Virus record (IMG/VR): IMGVR_UViG_3300002835_000311
Span: 1 to 48,318 of that record
Direction: 5' to 3' (one strand)
DNA length: 48,318 bases
Source of the DNA: a virus
A program made the position numbers and the translations under genes. Positions 31,168 to 40,390 of this stretch are shown one piece after another (position 1 is the first letter of the stretch; every line of letters begins with the position of its first letter). Under the pieces are notes generated by a model that searched no databases, was not told the DNA's origin, and saw nothing but the letters and a program-made list of their open reading frames with translations.

Positions 31168-32775
31168 ATGTCAAATACAGTAATTCAGATAAAGAGAAGT
31201 ACGACAACTTCGACTCCTCCAAATGGCTCTCTTGTTTCTGGCGAACAGGCGTACTCTTACTCTTCCAATACATTGTTCATCGGTACACCAGACGGAACTG
31301 GTGTCATTGCTATCGGCGGTAAGTATTATCTAGACACAATTACCGCCGCATTTGCTCAAGCCAACGCCGCTTATAATACCGCCAACTCAGGTGCCGCAAT
31401 TGTTGGTGCATTTGGTCAAGCAAATACCGCTAGAGATCATGCTAACGCTGCTTTTGCCTCTGCTAACGCCGGTCAATCAACCGCCAACGCTTCCTTTGAT
31501 GTTGCCAACGCCGCTCTAGCTTCCGCTTCTGCTGGTCAATCAACGGCCAATGCATCTTATGCATTCTCTAATTCCGCACACTCTATTGCTAACTTGGCAT
31601 TTGTTCATGCTAACGCCGCTTATACAACTGCTAACGCTGCTCTTGCATCCGCCTCTGCTGGTCAAGCATCCGCTAACGCCGCTCTTGCTACTAGCAACGC
31701 TGCCTTTGAACAAGCAAACGCTGCTGCCCTTATCGCAAACACAAAGTTGGCCATTGCTGGTGGTACAATCACCGGTAATCTTTCCATCGTAGGCGGACTA
31801 ACCGTTTCCGGAAACACTTATGTAATCGACGGCGAAACACTTAAAGTTTCAGATCCTCTTATCTATCTGGCTGGCAATAACTACGTATCAGACATCGTAG
31901 ATATCGGTTTCATCGGCAACTATGTAAATGCCACAGGATCAAATGTTCACACTGGTTTGTATCGTGAACACGAAAACAAAGAATACTATCTATTCCAAGG
32001 TTATGATGCTGAGCCAATAAACAATCATATCGGTGCAATGTCAAATAATATGACATTGGCAGTATTGAATGCCGATATCAAAACAAGTAATCTAATTCTT
32101 GGTGGTGCCAACGCAATTCTAACGATTGGCGCTGCATTCAATCACGCTAACGCTGCTCATGCTTCTGCTAATGCTGGAATGGCAATCGGCAATGGTGCAT
32201 TCATTGTAGCCAATGCAGCATTTTTACATGCTAACGCTGCATATGCATTTGCAAATACTGTGTACTCAAGTTATGCATATCCTGCATACATTCAGTCTAT
32301 CGATGCATTCAATCAGGCCAATACTGCAAGAGTTCATGCTAATACTGCTCACGCGGCCGCGAACGCAGGAATGGCAATTGCAAACGCATCATACGCATTT
32401 GCTAACTCTGCTCATGCGATTGCAAACCTAGCTTTCACACATGCAAACGGCGCATATGCTCAAGCAAACTCTGCTTCTGCTCAGGCTGCTAATGCAGACT
32501 TCTTAACAACAGGTACAGTACCAACAGGAAGAATTTCTGGTTCATACACAGGAATCACAGGCGTCGGCACAATCTCTACTGGTACATGGCAGGGAAGCAA
32601 CATTGCAGTCGCTTACGGCGGTACAGGAAAAACAACATTCACAACAAATGGTATTCTGTATGGTGACGGAAGCAACGCACTCAAAGTAACCTCTGCTGGC
32701 ACAGAAGGTCAAGTGTTACAAGCGTCTGATACTGGTGTTCCTCAGTTCGGAATGCTAGATGGAGGAACTTTCTGA
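31168..32775 (+). CDS. Tail fibre protein ending DGGTF
   Basis: 535 residues. The N-terminus (TVIQIKRSTTTSTPPNGSLVSGEQAYSYSSNTLFIG) is the fibre-attachment type found in cyanophage-like fibres. Two runs of ANAA-type repeats (residues about 55-190 and 320-440) flank a conserved beta segment (201-321) that is duplicated in the fibre at 33217. Near the C-terminus, GTISTGTWQGSNIAVAYGGTGKTTF is a common phage fibre motif. The last residues are MLDGGTF. This is probably a rod with a globular part in the middle. Confidence 0.8.
   Translation: MSNTVIQIKRSTTTSTPPNGSLVSGEQAYSYSSNTLFIGTPDGTGVIAIGGKYYLDTITAAFAQANAAYNTANSGAAIVGAFGQANTARDHANAAFASANAGQSTANASFDVANAALASASAGQSTANASYAFSNSAHSIANLAFVHANAAYTTANAALASASAGQASANAALATSNAAFEQANAAALIANTKLAIAGGTITGNLSIVGGLTVSGNTYVIDGETLKVSDPLIYLAGNNYVSDIVDIGFIGNYVNATGSNVHTGLYREHENKEYYLFQGYDAEPINNHIGAMSNNMTLAVLNADIKTSNLILGGANAILTIGAAFNHANAAHASANAGMAIGNGAFIVANAAFLHANAAYAFANTVYSSYAYPAYIQSIDAFNQANTARVHANTAHAAANAGMAIANASYAFANSAHAIANLAFTHANGAYAQANSASAQAANADFLTTGTVPTGRISGSYTGITGVGTISTGTWQGSNIAVAYGGTGKTTFTTNGILYGDGSNALKVTSAGTEGQVLQASDTGVPQFGMLDGGTF
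31768..32130 (+). repeat. Fibre beta segment shared with the fibre at 33217 (copy A)
   Basis: This 363-base segment aligns without gaps with 34417-34779. The encoded proteins share most of their 121 residues (both contain NYVNATGSNVHTGLYREH and NNMTLAVLNADIKTSNLILG). The DNA differs at many third codon positions. Confidence 0.85.
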
Positions 32776-32794
32776 TAATTGAAAGGTATTTGTA

Positions 32795-33217
32795 ATGGAT
32801 CAGAACCACTTTATTAACACGTATATTGATGTAAGTATCAACAGTCTCTTAGAATATGTAAAAACAAATCTTCAATTACAGACTCAGGTTAAAGTTTCCG
32901 AGTCTGTAATTGGACATAAAGATCAAGTGATTGCTGACCTCACAAAACAGTTAAACGAAAACAAAACAGCCGAAGACTGGAAAACAAAATACGAAGCGGC
33001 TGAGGCTAACTATTCTGCTGCAATGGGCAAGTTGAATCATATGAACGTTCTTATGAATCAGATTGCAGATATGAAACAGCAAATTCTAACTAGAGACGCA
33101 AAGATTGCTCTCCTTGAACAAGAACTAGAGTCTACCAAAGACACCAAAAAAGTCATAAATACTAAAGTCAAGAAAAAAGACGAAACCAAATCAGAAAAGA
33201 CGTTAGATGACTTTTAA
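32795..33217 (+). CDS. Coiled-coil protein between fibre genes
   Basis: 140 residues with a long predicted coiled coil (about residues 35-118, with runs such as LTKQLNENKTAEDWKTKYEA and MKQQILTRDAKIALLEQELE) and a basic C-terminal tail ending DETKSEKTLDDF. A GAAAGG Shine-Dalgarno precedes the ATG by 9 bases. Similar small coiled-coil proteins sit among fibre genes in cyanophages. Fibre assembly or attachment is the likely role, inferred from position. It overlaps the next fibre by TAATG. Confidence 0.65.
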   Translation: MDQNHFINTYIDVSINSLLEYVKTNLQLQTQVKVSESVIGHKDQVIADLTKQLNENKTAEDWKTKYEAAEANYSAAMGKLNHMNVLMNQIADMKQQILTRDAKIALLEQELESTKDTKKVINTKVKKKDETKSEKTLDDF

Positions 33218-35673
33218 TGGCCAACACAGTAATTGCACTTAAAAAATCAGCAACACCTTCATCTGTTCCTGTAGACTTAGCTAACGGCGAGTTGGCCATC
33301 AACTATGCTGATGGCAAACTTTACTACAAAGCAGCCAATGGAACAATTGCATCAATTAGCGGAAATGAACCAAACTATTTCGGCACAGTAAATGCCAATA
33401 ACACACTGGTCGTTGCTGATACACCTGGCGATATTTTTACTATTGCTGCTGGAAAAAATATTGATATTGTTGGTGATGCAATCAACGATAAACTAACAGT
33501 CCGTCTTACAGATGATGTGGCAATTTCTGGTCTTCTTTCGGTAACAGCATCTAGTGGTGACGAAGGCGGTGAAATAAGACTTGCTAATGCAGTCACAAAC
33601 TCTCTTCTTGCTGGTCCCGTAAACATCGACATCTATCAAAATCAACTAAGATTTTTTGTGTCTGGCGGAGATGCAAGAGGCGCATTTATCAATCTAGCAT
33701 CAACATCAGCAGGTGTAGGCACAGACCTTTTGGCGGCAGCATCAGCCACAGATACAGTTGCCAGAGCAACAGCGGGTCAAGCATTTGATAAAGCAAATGC
33801 AGCACTTCCAAATGTGTCGGGTTCATGGTTTGATGGCACACTTACTGCAAGTCAAAATCTTGTAGCAGATAAAATCATCTCAACAAATAATGGAAATGGT
33901 GAAAACTTTAAAATTGGTGATGACGTTTGGATTGGCGATTTTAACGTTGCAAACTCTTTACGTATCAAAGGTCAACAAAACGCATCTATTGCGTATATCA
34001 ATTTTGGTATTGATGATACAAAAACTCTTGGTCGTGCAGGAACAGGTCCGCTTACGTATGATGGAAATACTGTATGGCACGCAGGTAACCACGGCACTGG
34101 AACAGGACTAGATGCAGACTTACTTGATGGTCAGCATGGATCATATTACGGTATTGCAAGTGATGTAACAGGTGCATTTACACAAGCCAATGCTGCCAGA
34201 ACACATGCCAATGCGGCTTTTTTGGCTGCTAACAATGCAGTAACGGATTTCAGTCCAGCATTTAATCAAGCTAATATTGCGTATGCTCATGCAAATGCAT
34301 CGTTTGGTCAGGCAAATATCGCTTACGCTCACGCCAATGCTGCTTTCTTATCATCAAATGCTGTAAATACATACTCAGATTTCACTTATGTCAAGTTGTC
34401 TGCTTCAAGTCAAACAATAACAAGTGATCTTGATATTGTTGGCAATCTAACTCTTTCCGGCAATACATTTTCTATTGATGCAACAAGATTAGAAGTAGAT
34501 GACCCACTACTATATCTTGCGGCAAATAATTACACTTCCGATATTGTTGACATTGGATTCATCGCAAACTATGTTAATGCGACAGGTTCAAATGTTCATA
34601 CTGGACTTTATCGTGAACATACAGATAAAGAATATTATCTGTTTCAAGGATATGATAAAGAACCTATAAACAATCACATTGGTGCTTTGTCAAACAATAT
34701 GACATTGGCGGTGCTGAATGCCGATATAAAGACAAGCAATCTGATTCTTGGTGGTGCAAATGCCATTGTAACAATTGGTCAAGCATTTAATACTGCAAAC
34801 GATGCTAATAGTACAGCAACAAATGCTTTACCTAATACATCTGGAATATCATTCAACGGTAATCTAAATTTTCCAACAGGTAATGTTGGTATTGGTATTG
34901 CTACACCCAACGTTGGTGCTAAACTACAGGTCTATAATACATCTGGAAATTCCGAACTTTGGATTACGGCTGACAACGGATACGATCCGACTCTACGTTT
35001 CACTGGCGAAGCAGGCGAAATCACGAACGAAGGATTTAGCATTCGTTATGATAACAGTGTAGGCGATACTTACTTTGAGAATAAGTTTGGTAGCGTTATA
35101 GCATATCACTTCTTGACATCTGCGGTTGAAGCTTTAACTATTCAATCTGACGGCAAAGTTGGTGTAGGCACAACAAGTCCTGGTTATATTCTTGATGTGA
35201 AGGGTGTTGCTAACGTTTCTTCGGCTTTACTTCTCAACGATATGAATGTTAAGCCAACAATTGAATCTTCTTTTGAACAGGCTAACACAGCTAGAGATTC
35301 TGCTAATAACGCACTAGCAAACGTAACGACAAGAGCCACATACTCAGGCAATCTCGACTTTACCGCAGGTGGAATCTCGTTTGGTTCTAGACTTTCTTCC
35401 GCATCAACCAATGTGATGAATCATATCGCTCTGTGGAGTACAACTTTTGGATTTAGTGTAACAGAACAAAATCTAAATGCAGTTGTACCTGCTGATGCAA
35501 ACTTATCGATCTTTACAGGTGCAACACAAAGAGCAAGAGTAAATTCTACAGGTATGTGGATTACAGGCGGTCTTAACACTAGTAGCATGGTTAAGTCTGC
35601 TGGTCTTTACGATAGTTCAAACAGACAGCTATTGATTAAGGACTCTACAGGAACAGTCGTGTGGGGCAACTAA
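33217..35673 (+). CDS. Large tail fibre protein ending TVVWGN
   Basis: 818 residues. The N-terminus (VIALKKSATPSSVPVDLANGELAINYADGKLYYKAANG) is a standard fibre-attachment domain. The middle holds a second fibre motif (NTVWHAGNHGTGTGLDADLLDGQHGSYY) familiar from phage fibres, ANAAF repeats and the 121-residue segment shared with the 31168 fibre. NVGIGIATPNVGAKLQVYNT and KVGVGTTSPGYILDVKG are beta-repeat units common in tail spikes. The last 22 residues match those of the 29306 fibre. This is likely the longest fibre and a candidate distal fibre. Confidence 0.8.
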   Translation: MANTVIALKKSATPSSVPVDLANGELAINYADGKLYYKAANGTIASISGNEPNYFGTVNANNTLVVADTPGDIFTIAAGKNIDIVGDAINDKLTVRLTDDVAISGLLSVTASSGDEGGEIRLANAVTNSLLAGPVNIDIYQNQLRFFVSGGDARGAFINLASTSAGVGTDLLAAASATDTVARATAGQAFDKANAALPNVSGSWFDGTLTASQNLVADKIISTNNGNGENFKIGDDVWIGDFNVANSLRIKGQQNASIAYINFGIDDTKTLGRAGTGPLTYDGNTVWHAGNHGTGTGLDADLLDGQHGSYYGIASDVTGAFTQANAARTHANAAFLAANNAVTDFSPAFNQANIAYAHANASFGQANIAYAHANAAFLSSNAVNTYSDFTYVKLSASSQTITSDLDIVGNLTLSGNTFSIDATRLEVDDPLLYLAANNYTSDIVDIGFIANYVNATGSNVHTGLYREHTDKEYYLFQGYDKEPINNHIGALSNNMTLAVLNADIKTSNLILGGANAIVTIGQAFNTANDANSTATNALPNTSGISFNGNLNFPTGNVGIGIATPNVGAKLQVYNTSGNSELWITADNGYDPTLRFTGEAGEITNEGFSIRYDNSVGDTYFENKFGSVIAYHFLTSAVEALTIQSDGKVGVGTTSPGYILDVKGVANVSSALLLNDMNVKPTIESSFEQANTARDSANNALANVTTRATYSGNLDFTAGGISFGSRLSSASTNVMNHIALWSTTFGFSVTEQNLNAVVPADANLSIFTGATQRARVNSTGMWITGGLNTSSMVKSAGLYDSSNRQLLIKDSTGTVVWGN
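34417..34779 (+). repeat. Fibre beta segment shared with the fibre at 31168 (copy B)
   Basis: The second copy of the segment at 31768-32130, equal in length and in the same codon frame. Both contain SDIVDIGFI, KEYYLFQGYD and EPINNHIGA. Synonymous differences dominate, which indicates an old duplication kept under protein-level selection. Confidence 0.85.
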
Positions 35674-35703
35674 ATATGAAACATAGATTAAAGTAAATGG
35701 AAA

Positions 35704-37128
35704 ATGGCGCATAATTTAGTTTATTTTGACTCATCAACAAATACGATACAAAAGTTTTCCAACGCACAACTGGACGATCTGGCCGAGCGCGTTCTTCGTG
35801 TCATGGCGGCAGGCACGTATACAGGTACAATTACAGTAGGCACTACAGCATCTATTGGTACATTTGCGGATACTGCACTAGTCGATACTGCGGGCGGAAC
35901 AAATACAACAACAGTAACAAACACCTATACACTTTCACAAGTTGCAACAGCCACACTAGGCGCAACTAGTGATCCGCCAATGTATGTTGGACTAGATACA
36001 ACAAGTCCTACACAAACTGTTCTTCAAGAAAATCTTACGACAAAAGAACAGCTGGCCGATGAAATTATTGCAAGAATGGTGGCCAGTACTGGCGGAACAA
36101 ATGCATATTACCTAGCAACTTCTGCTCCAGCAGACGGTGCCACATGGGTATCTCGCGGCACACTTCTTGATACTAAGACAAATCTTACCGTTACAGTAAC
36201 AGATTACAAGTTATGGCAAAGGACAACATCTGGCGCAAGTATTACCAACAGAGATCCTGTCAAACTATCTTCCGGTAATATACAAAGTTTTTCTACCGCT
36301 GAAATCAATGCACTTATAAAAACGATTGAAGAGCGCATCGTTGCAACAGGCATTGGCACATATGCTCTACAAGCATCTGCTCCTGCAACAGGTACATGGA
36401 CAAATGTAGGCACTGTTGTTGATACTAGAGAAGATATTACAACGTCTAACTTTACTGGAACAGACTCTTATGTTAATGAGGATGCAATTGCCTATACCTC
36501 AACATATGTTGGTACTAGAAATTATATAGGCGATGATGTAGCTACATATGTTACAACTTATTCCGGACCAGCCTCATATCTTGGACCAACTACGTATCTT
36601 GGACCCAGTACTTATAATAATGCTGATGTAACGACTTATACTGATTCTAATGCAACAAGTTTCAATCTATCATATCAAAATAATTATGTTGCCGACTATG
36701 AAGGCGGTAATTATGCCGGCGGTCCTTTTCCTTTTGGACAAGTCGGACCTTTTCCAACTCCTCAAGGCGGTTCTATTCCATACTCAGGTGATAGAACATA
36801 CACTTTTCCATTTACTAATCCTTATTTTGGTAATTATCAAGCAACTTATTTGGGTCCAGCGAATTATTTGGGTCCGGCAGATTACATTAACGAAAATGCA
36901 ATATCTTATACTAACGAAAATGCAATATCTTTTACTAACGTAGACGCTATTAATTTCAATACAACATATCTAGGTCCAATAGGTTTTACAACGGCGTTTA
37001 CTTCGTTTGATGGTAGCAACTATTCTGGCCCAATAACGTATGTCGGTACTGTTTCATATGAAGGAACTAGAGTTGCGCCTACCACAAGCACAATCAGTAC
37101 CAGAACTTTATGGAGAAGAATTGCTTGA
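35704..37128 (+). CDS. Tyrosine-rich structural protein with YLGP repeats
   Basis: 474 residues. The N-terminal half has two repeats of a segment built on AEIIARMVASTGGTNAYYLATSAP and IEERIVATGIGTYALQASAPATGTW. Residues 250-460 are Tyr/Asn/Gly/Pro-rich with units YLGPTTYLGPSTY, YLGPANYLGPADY and NENAISYTNENAISF. Cyanophage genomes carry proteins with similar Tyr-Gly repeats of unknown function. It follows the fibre genes and has a basic C-terminus (TRTLWRRIA). The repeats suggest an extended virion appendage or head/tail decoration. Confidence 0.6.
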   Translation: MAHNLVYFDSSTNTIQKFSNAQLDDLAERVLRVMAAGTYTGTITVGTTASIGTFADTALVDTAGGTNTTTVTNTYTLSQVATATLGATSDPPMYVGLDTTSPTQTVLQENLTTKEQLADEIIARMVASTGGTNAYYLATSAPADGATWVSRGTLLDTKTNLTVTVTDYKLWQRTTSGASITNRDPVKLSSGNIQSFSTAEINALIKTIEERIVATGIGTYALQASAPATGTWTNVGTVVDTREDITTSNFTGTDSYVNEDAIAYTSTYVGTRNYIGDDVATYVTTYSGPASYLGPTTYLGPSTYNNADVTTYTDSNATSFNLSYQNNYVADYEGGNYAGGPFPFGQVGPFPTPQGGSIPYSGDRTYTFPFTNPYFGNYQATYLGPANYLGPADYINENAISYTNENAISFTNVDAINFNTTYLGPIGFTTAFTSFDGSNYSGPITYVGTVSYEGTRVAPTTSTISTRTLWRRIA

Positions 37129-37787
37129 CGTTTCCTAAATTTATAGACTCTTATATGATTGTTATAAAAGACAATGAAGCATCTGAGTATTATGCCAACT
37201 ATTGTATGAAAAGTTGGGAAAATTATGGTATAGATGTTAAGAAGTTTAATGCGATTGTTCCTAAAGATTTACCAAATCTAGATCACATAAAATGGCATCC
37301 ATATTCGACACAGATAAAATATACAAATTTGAATATTCAAGCTGAAATAACAGACACCGAAAAATCGTGTTTTTATAGTCATTATATGATTTGGAAAATA
37401 TGTATTAAAAAAAATTTACCTGTTTTAGTATTAGAGCACGATTCATATCTAATTCATCCAGAAAATCTTTGGCTTGATATGAATTATGGAATAATTTTCT
37501 ATGATAAAGCGTCAACTGGAGCCTATGTTATATTTCCTTGGTATGCAAAAATTATCGTAGAGTATATGAAGACAACAATGGTAGGTTGCGGCCCATATGC
37601 ATTTCTAGAAAAATGTGCCGTAGAAAACAATATGATTAATATGCATGTTAATCAAAAACATAAAAAGTACAAAGCTGCGGCAGATCAAGTTATGTCTGAA
37701 AAATATGGAAGCACAATAGAACATTATTGCACATCAAATCCAGAACTATTTGATTCTGATAGATTCCATAAGTTTATAAAAATATGA
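37110..37787 (+). CDS. Glycosyltransferase family 25-like protein
   Basis: 225 residues. The pattern DSYMIVIKDNEASEYYANYCMKSW at the N-terminus, then SCFYSHYMIWKICIKKNLPVLVLEHDSYL with an acidic EHD in place of the usual ED-D, fits the LPS-type GT25 fold. The ATG at 37110 overlaps the preceding gene by 19 bases. A later ATG (37155) is possible and would remove 15 residues, some of which look conserved. It begins an enzyme island and is more AT-rich than the structural genes. It probably transfers a sugar to a lipid, protein or surface glycan. Confidence 0.6.
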   Translation: MEKNCLTFPKFIDSYMIVIKDNEASEYYANYCMKSWENYGIDVKKFNAIVPKDLPNLDHIKWHPYSTQIKYTNLNIQAEITDTEKSCFYSHYMIWKICIKKNLPVLVLEHDSYLIHPENLWLDMNYGIIFYDKASTGAYVIFPWYAKIIVEYMKTTMVGCGPYAFLEKCAVENNMINMHVNQKHKKYKAAADQVMSEKYGSTIEHYCTSNPELFDSDRFHKFIKI

Positions 37788-38497
37788 TATTTAATAACAC
37801 AAAACACTTTGATACTTTGCCTCTTTCTGATTTTGAATTGAAAGAATATCTTAATTACAATCCTGTACATAATGAATACACTAGAAGACAGAATTTTCCA
37901 GAAAGAAATCCTAACGAAACTGATAGGGCCGGATGGAGAGGATATGATAGAGTATACACTCAATATTTCAAAAGCATAAAAAAAGACAAATTAAACTTTC
38001 TAGAAATAGGCATAAAAGAAGGATATGGTATCTATGCCTGGCAAAAATATTTCGAGAATGCAACTATTTATGGTATTGACAATGATTGGAATCCTTCTAT
38101 AATACAACAACGAGATAATATAAAACGGAAACATTCTCTTTTTAGAAAAGCCAGACTATACAACTTAGATAGTACAAGAGAAGATAACTGGTTACAATTT
38201 TATGGAAAAAAATTTGATGTCATAATAGATGACGGAGATCATAACCCAAAGTCTCAGATTGAAACATTCAAATGTGCTTGGAAATATCTAAAAAATAACG
38301 GATTATATTTTATTGAAGATATTGGTCATAGATATGGAGAAGATAAATTAATAGAATTGTCTAACGTCATTGAATCGATGAAAAATGAATTCCGTGATAT
38401 CAAAATATATAATCACGATAACTCTGGACTAAAACGAACACTAAAAAATAAAGATGTTTCGACCCTTGAGTATATCGTGTCTATCAGGAAAAAATAA
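37784..38497 (+). CDS. SAM-dependent methyltransferase (class I, TylF/MycF-like)
   Basis: 237 residues. LNFLEIGIKEGYGIYAWQKYF (motif I), then ATIYGIDND, then FDVIIDDGDHNPKSQIETF and NGLYFIEDIG follow the order of class I methyltransferases. The IDDGDH segment is typical of sugar O-methyltransferases such as TylF and MycF, in which the acidic residues bind a metal. The gene overlaps the previous one by ATGA. The substrate is likely a sugar hydroxyl, by analogy. Confidence 0.75.
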   Translation: MIFNNTKHFDTLPLSDFELKEYLNYNPVHNEYTRRQNFPERNPNETDRAGWRGYDRVYTQYFKSIKKDKLNFLEIGIKEGYGIYAWQKYFENATIYGIDNDWNPSIIQQRDNIKRKHSLFRKARLYNLDSTREDNWLQFYGKKFDVIIDDGDHNPKSQIETFKCAWKYLKNNGLYFIEDIGHRYGEDKLIELSNVIESMKNEFRDIKIYNHDNSGLKRTLKNKDVSTLEYIVSIRKK

Positions 38498-38498
38498 A

Positions 38499-39020
38499 AT
38501 GATAGACTTTGATGCGGAATATGTTAGATTTCATAAACTACCTTGGAAGTTTGATGGTCATTCTACATATGAATTTAGAAACTTGATTTACAATATCATT
38601 AAACGAACTAGAAGCAAAACTATTTTGGATTACGGCAGCGGTAAAGGTATACAATATAGCAAACAAAAATTAGATATATATTGGGGTATAGAAGTAGAGT
38701 GTTACGATCCATATTATGAACCTTATAACATATTGCCAAATAAAGAATTTGATGGTGTAATATGTGTAGAGGTTTTAGAACACGTTCCGGAAAAAAAACT
38801 TGAACTTGTATTTGCAAACATATTCAGTAAGGCTAAAAAATTTGTGTTCTTCACTATTTGTATGATAACTGGTGGAACTTTTTTCACAACTGGCGAAAAC
38901 GTCCATGTAACCATACAGTCTAAAGATTGGTGGTTAGAAAAAATAAAAAAGTACAACGTAAATAAGATACCTATTGATGTCGTATTTACAGGCAATAAAT
39001 ATGAGATTGTAAAAATATAA
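38499..39020 (+). CDS. SAM-dependent methyltransferase-like protein
   Basis: 173 residues from ATG 38499; an upstream start inside the preceding gene (38454) has no support. TILDYGSGKGIQYSK is motif I, and FDGVICVEVLEHVPEKKLELVFANI is the signature of UbiE/type-11-like methyltransferases. Between the motifs the usual acidic strand 2 is replaced by GIEVECYDPYYEPY. It ends IVKI after a hydrophobic FFTICM stretch. This is the second methyltransferase in the island, with a different fold subgroup from the one at 37784. Confidence 0.7.
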   Translation: MIDFDAEYVRFHKLPWKFDGHSTYEFRNLIYNIIKRTRSKTILDYGSGKGIQYSKQKLDIYWGIEVECYDPYYEPYNILPNKEFDGVICVEVLEHVPEKKLELVFANIFSKAKKFVFFTICMITGGTFFTTGENVHVTIQSKDWWLEKIKKYNVNKIPIDVVFTGNKYEIVKI

Positions 39021-39047
39021 CAGAAACAACTATTGACGGGTAAAAAA

Positions 39048-39563
39048 ATGACTACGTATCCAATTATTAAGAACCCAGAGTTTATTGATTTAGAAAAAAC
39101 TCGGGTAAAAATGATTCTAGAAGATGAAAACGGCAAAGAAACTGTAGCAGAATTTAAAGTTCCAGAAAATAGACAATCTGGGATAAATGAGTTTTGGGAT
39201 AGAATAGTTGCAGAACATGATGTAGAGGCCATGCGTCGAAGAAGAAACAATATTGAAACTATGAAGATTCAAGAAGCAGAAAGACTTGAAAAAAAGAAAA
39301 GAGCCTCAATTGAAAATGAGTTGCTTCGTCGCTTGTTTGACCAGAAACTATATTACTTCAATCTTCCTTTTGTTGATGAGTTAACAGACGAAGAAAAAGC
39401 TTCTATCAGAAGAGCGCCAAACGAAACTCTTTTGCAAATTGCGGCAAGCACAGTATTCATGTCTTACATGCAAAGAACTGGCAAAACCATAACAACAATT
39501 TTTGATGAAATTGAAGACAAAGAGTTTGAAGATGCAACTAGTTCAACAGATAATAATGCATGA
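39048..39563 (+). CDS. Conserved helical T4-superfamily protein
   Basis: 171 residues from ATG 39048; the frame extends to a TTG at 39033 but lacks support there. A short beta N-terminus (TTYPIIKNPEFIDLEKTRVKMILED) is followed by a long helix rich in Arg/Glu/Lys (VEAMRRRRNNIETMKIQEAE) and a globular end (LTDEEKASIRRAPNETLLQIA). It resembles a conserved protein near the neck genes of cyanophage-type T4 relatives. I do not know its function. Its presence inside the enzyme island suggests the island was built around a core gene. Confidence 0.65.
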   Translation: MTTYPIIKNPEFIDLEKTRVKMILEDENGKETVAEFKVPENRQSGINEFWDRIVAEHDVEAMRRRRNNIETMKIQEAERLEKKKRASIENELLRRLFDQKLYYFNLPFVDELTDEEKASIRRAPNETLLQIAASTVFMSYMQRTGKTITTIFDEIEDKEFEDATSSTDNNA

Positions 39564-40390
39564 AAATTTACTATAACAATAATGTATTAAGCGATAATGG
39601 ATTTATTTATGTAGCGTCAAACAATAGACTATACTACGAACTTGCGTTATTATCTTGTGAATCATTAAAAAGCTTTTCGCCTAAAACACATGTGACATTG
39701 TTTACTCATGAGAAGTTTTGTGATGATCGTTGCAAAATCTTTGATAATGTGATTGTTGAAATTCCAATTCACGTTAGAACTAAGATGTGGGCAATGGCAA
39801 GAACGCCATACAAGAGAACAGTATATAATGATTGCGACTCATTAATTCGTCATAGAGATGTTTCCAAGATATTTAATTTTTTGGATAATTGTGATCTGTT
39901 TTGTGGAAGTAATCTTCTTTATACCGTAGGCAGTATCAAATGGACTTACATAGATAAAGCTAGAAAACATATTCCAAAGTATCATGGTTCTATGTGGGGA
40001 TATCACAAAACAGATTTGAATATAGATTTCATGCAGACTTGGTTTGACGATTATGTTAAGCAGATAACAACTCCATGGCCACATTCAGCCACTCACTATC
40101 AAGAATGGCAGCAGTTTGATATGTTTACACTGTGGAGAATGACATGCGGATTATTTGAAGAGTATAGACGATTTGACAAACTGAAGATCGATATCTTATC
40201 TAGAAGATGGAATACAACATCACAAGATTTACGTGAAGATTTAGATGGATCTCCAGTTATTACACAGATCGACAAAGGTACTTGGAGAAAAATGGGAAAT
40301 GCATGGAAGATTATTGAGAAAGGCATAAACGATGAAAAGCATCGAATTGAAAAACCCTCGCCTGGAAAAACTACTCTCACGTACAACTGA
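39560..40390 (+). CDS. Nucleotide-sugar glycosyltransferase (GT-A fold)
   Basis: 276 residues. FIYVASNNRLYYELALLSCESLKSFSPKTHVTLFT at the start and YNDCDSLIRH at residues 89-97 show the Rossmann strand and the DxD motif (Asp91-Cys-Asp93) of GT-A enzymes. HGSMWGYHKTD and EWQQFDMFTLWR resemble acceptor-side segments of GT8-like enzymes. It overlaps the previous gene by ATGA, and the next gene overlaps its end by 59 bases. No transmembrane segment is seen, so it acts in the cytoplasm. Confidence 0.65.
   Translation: MKIYYNNNVLSDNGFIYVASNNRLYYELALLSCESLKSFSPKTHVTLFTHEKFCDDRCKIFDNVIVEIPIHVRTKMWAMARTPYKRTVYNDCDSLIRHRDVSKIFNFLDNCDLFCGSNLLYTVGSIKWTYIDKARKHIPKYHGSMWGYHKTDLNIDFMQTWFDDYVKQITTPWPHSATHYQEWQQFDMFTLWRMTCGLFEEYRRFDKLKIDILSRRWNTTSQDLREDLDGSPVITQIDKGTWRKMGNAWKIIEKGINDEKHRIEKPSPGKTTLTYN

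Noticed and set aside
29426-32480. A CRISPR-like array in the fibre repeats
   Set aside because: Repeats are coding, imperfect and contiguous, with no unique spacers of constant length. They match fibre rod repeats.
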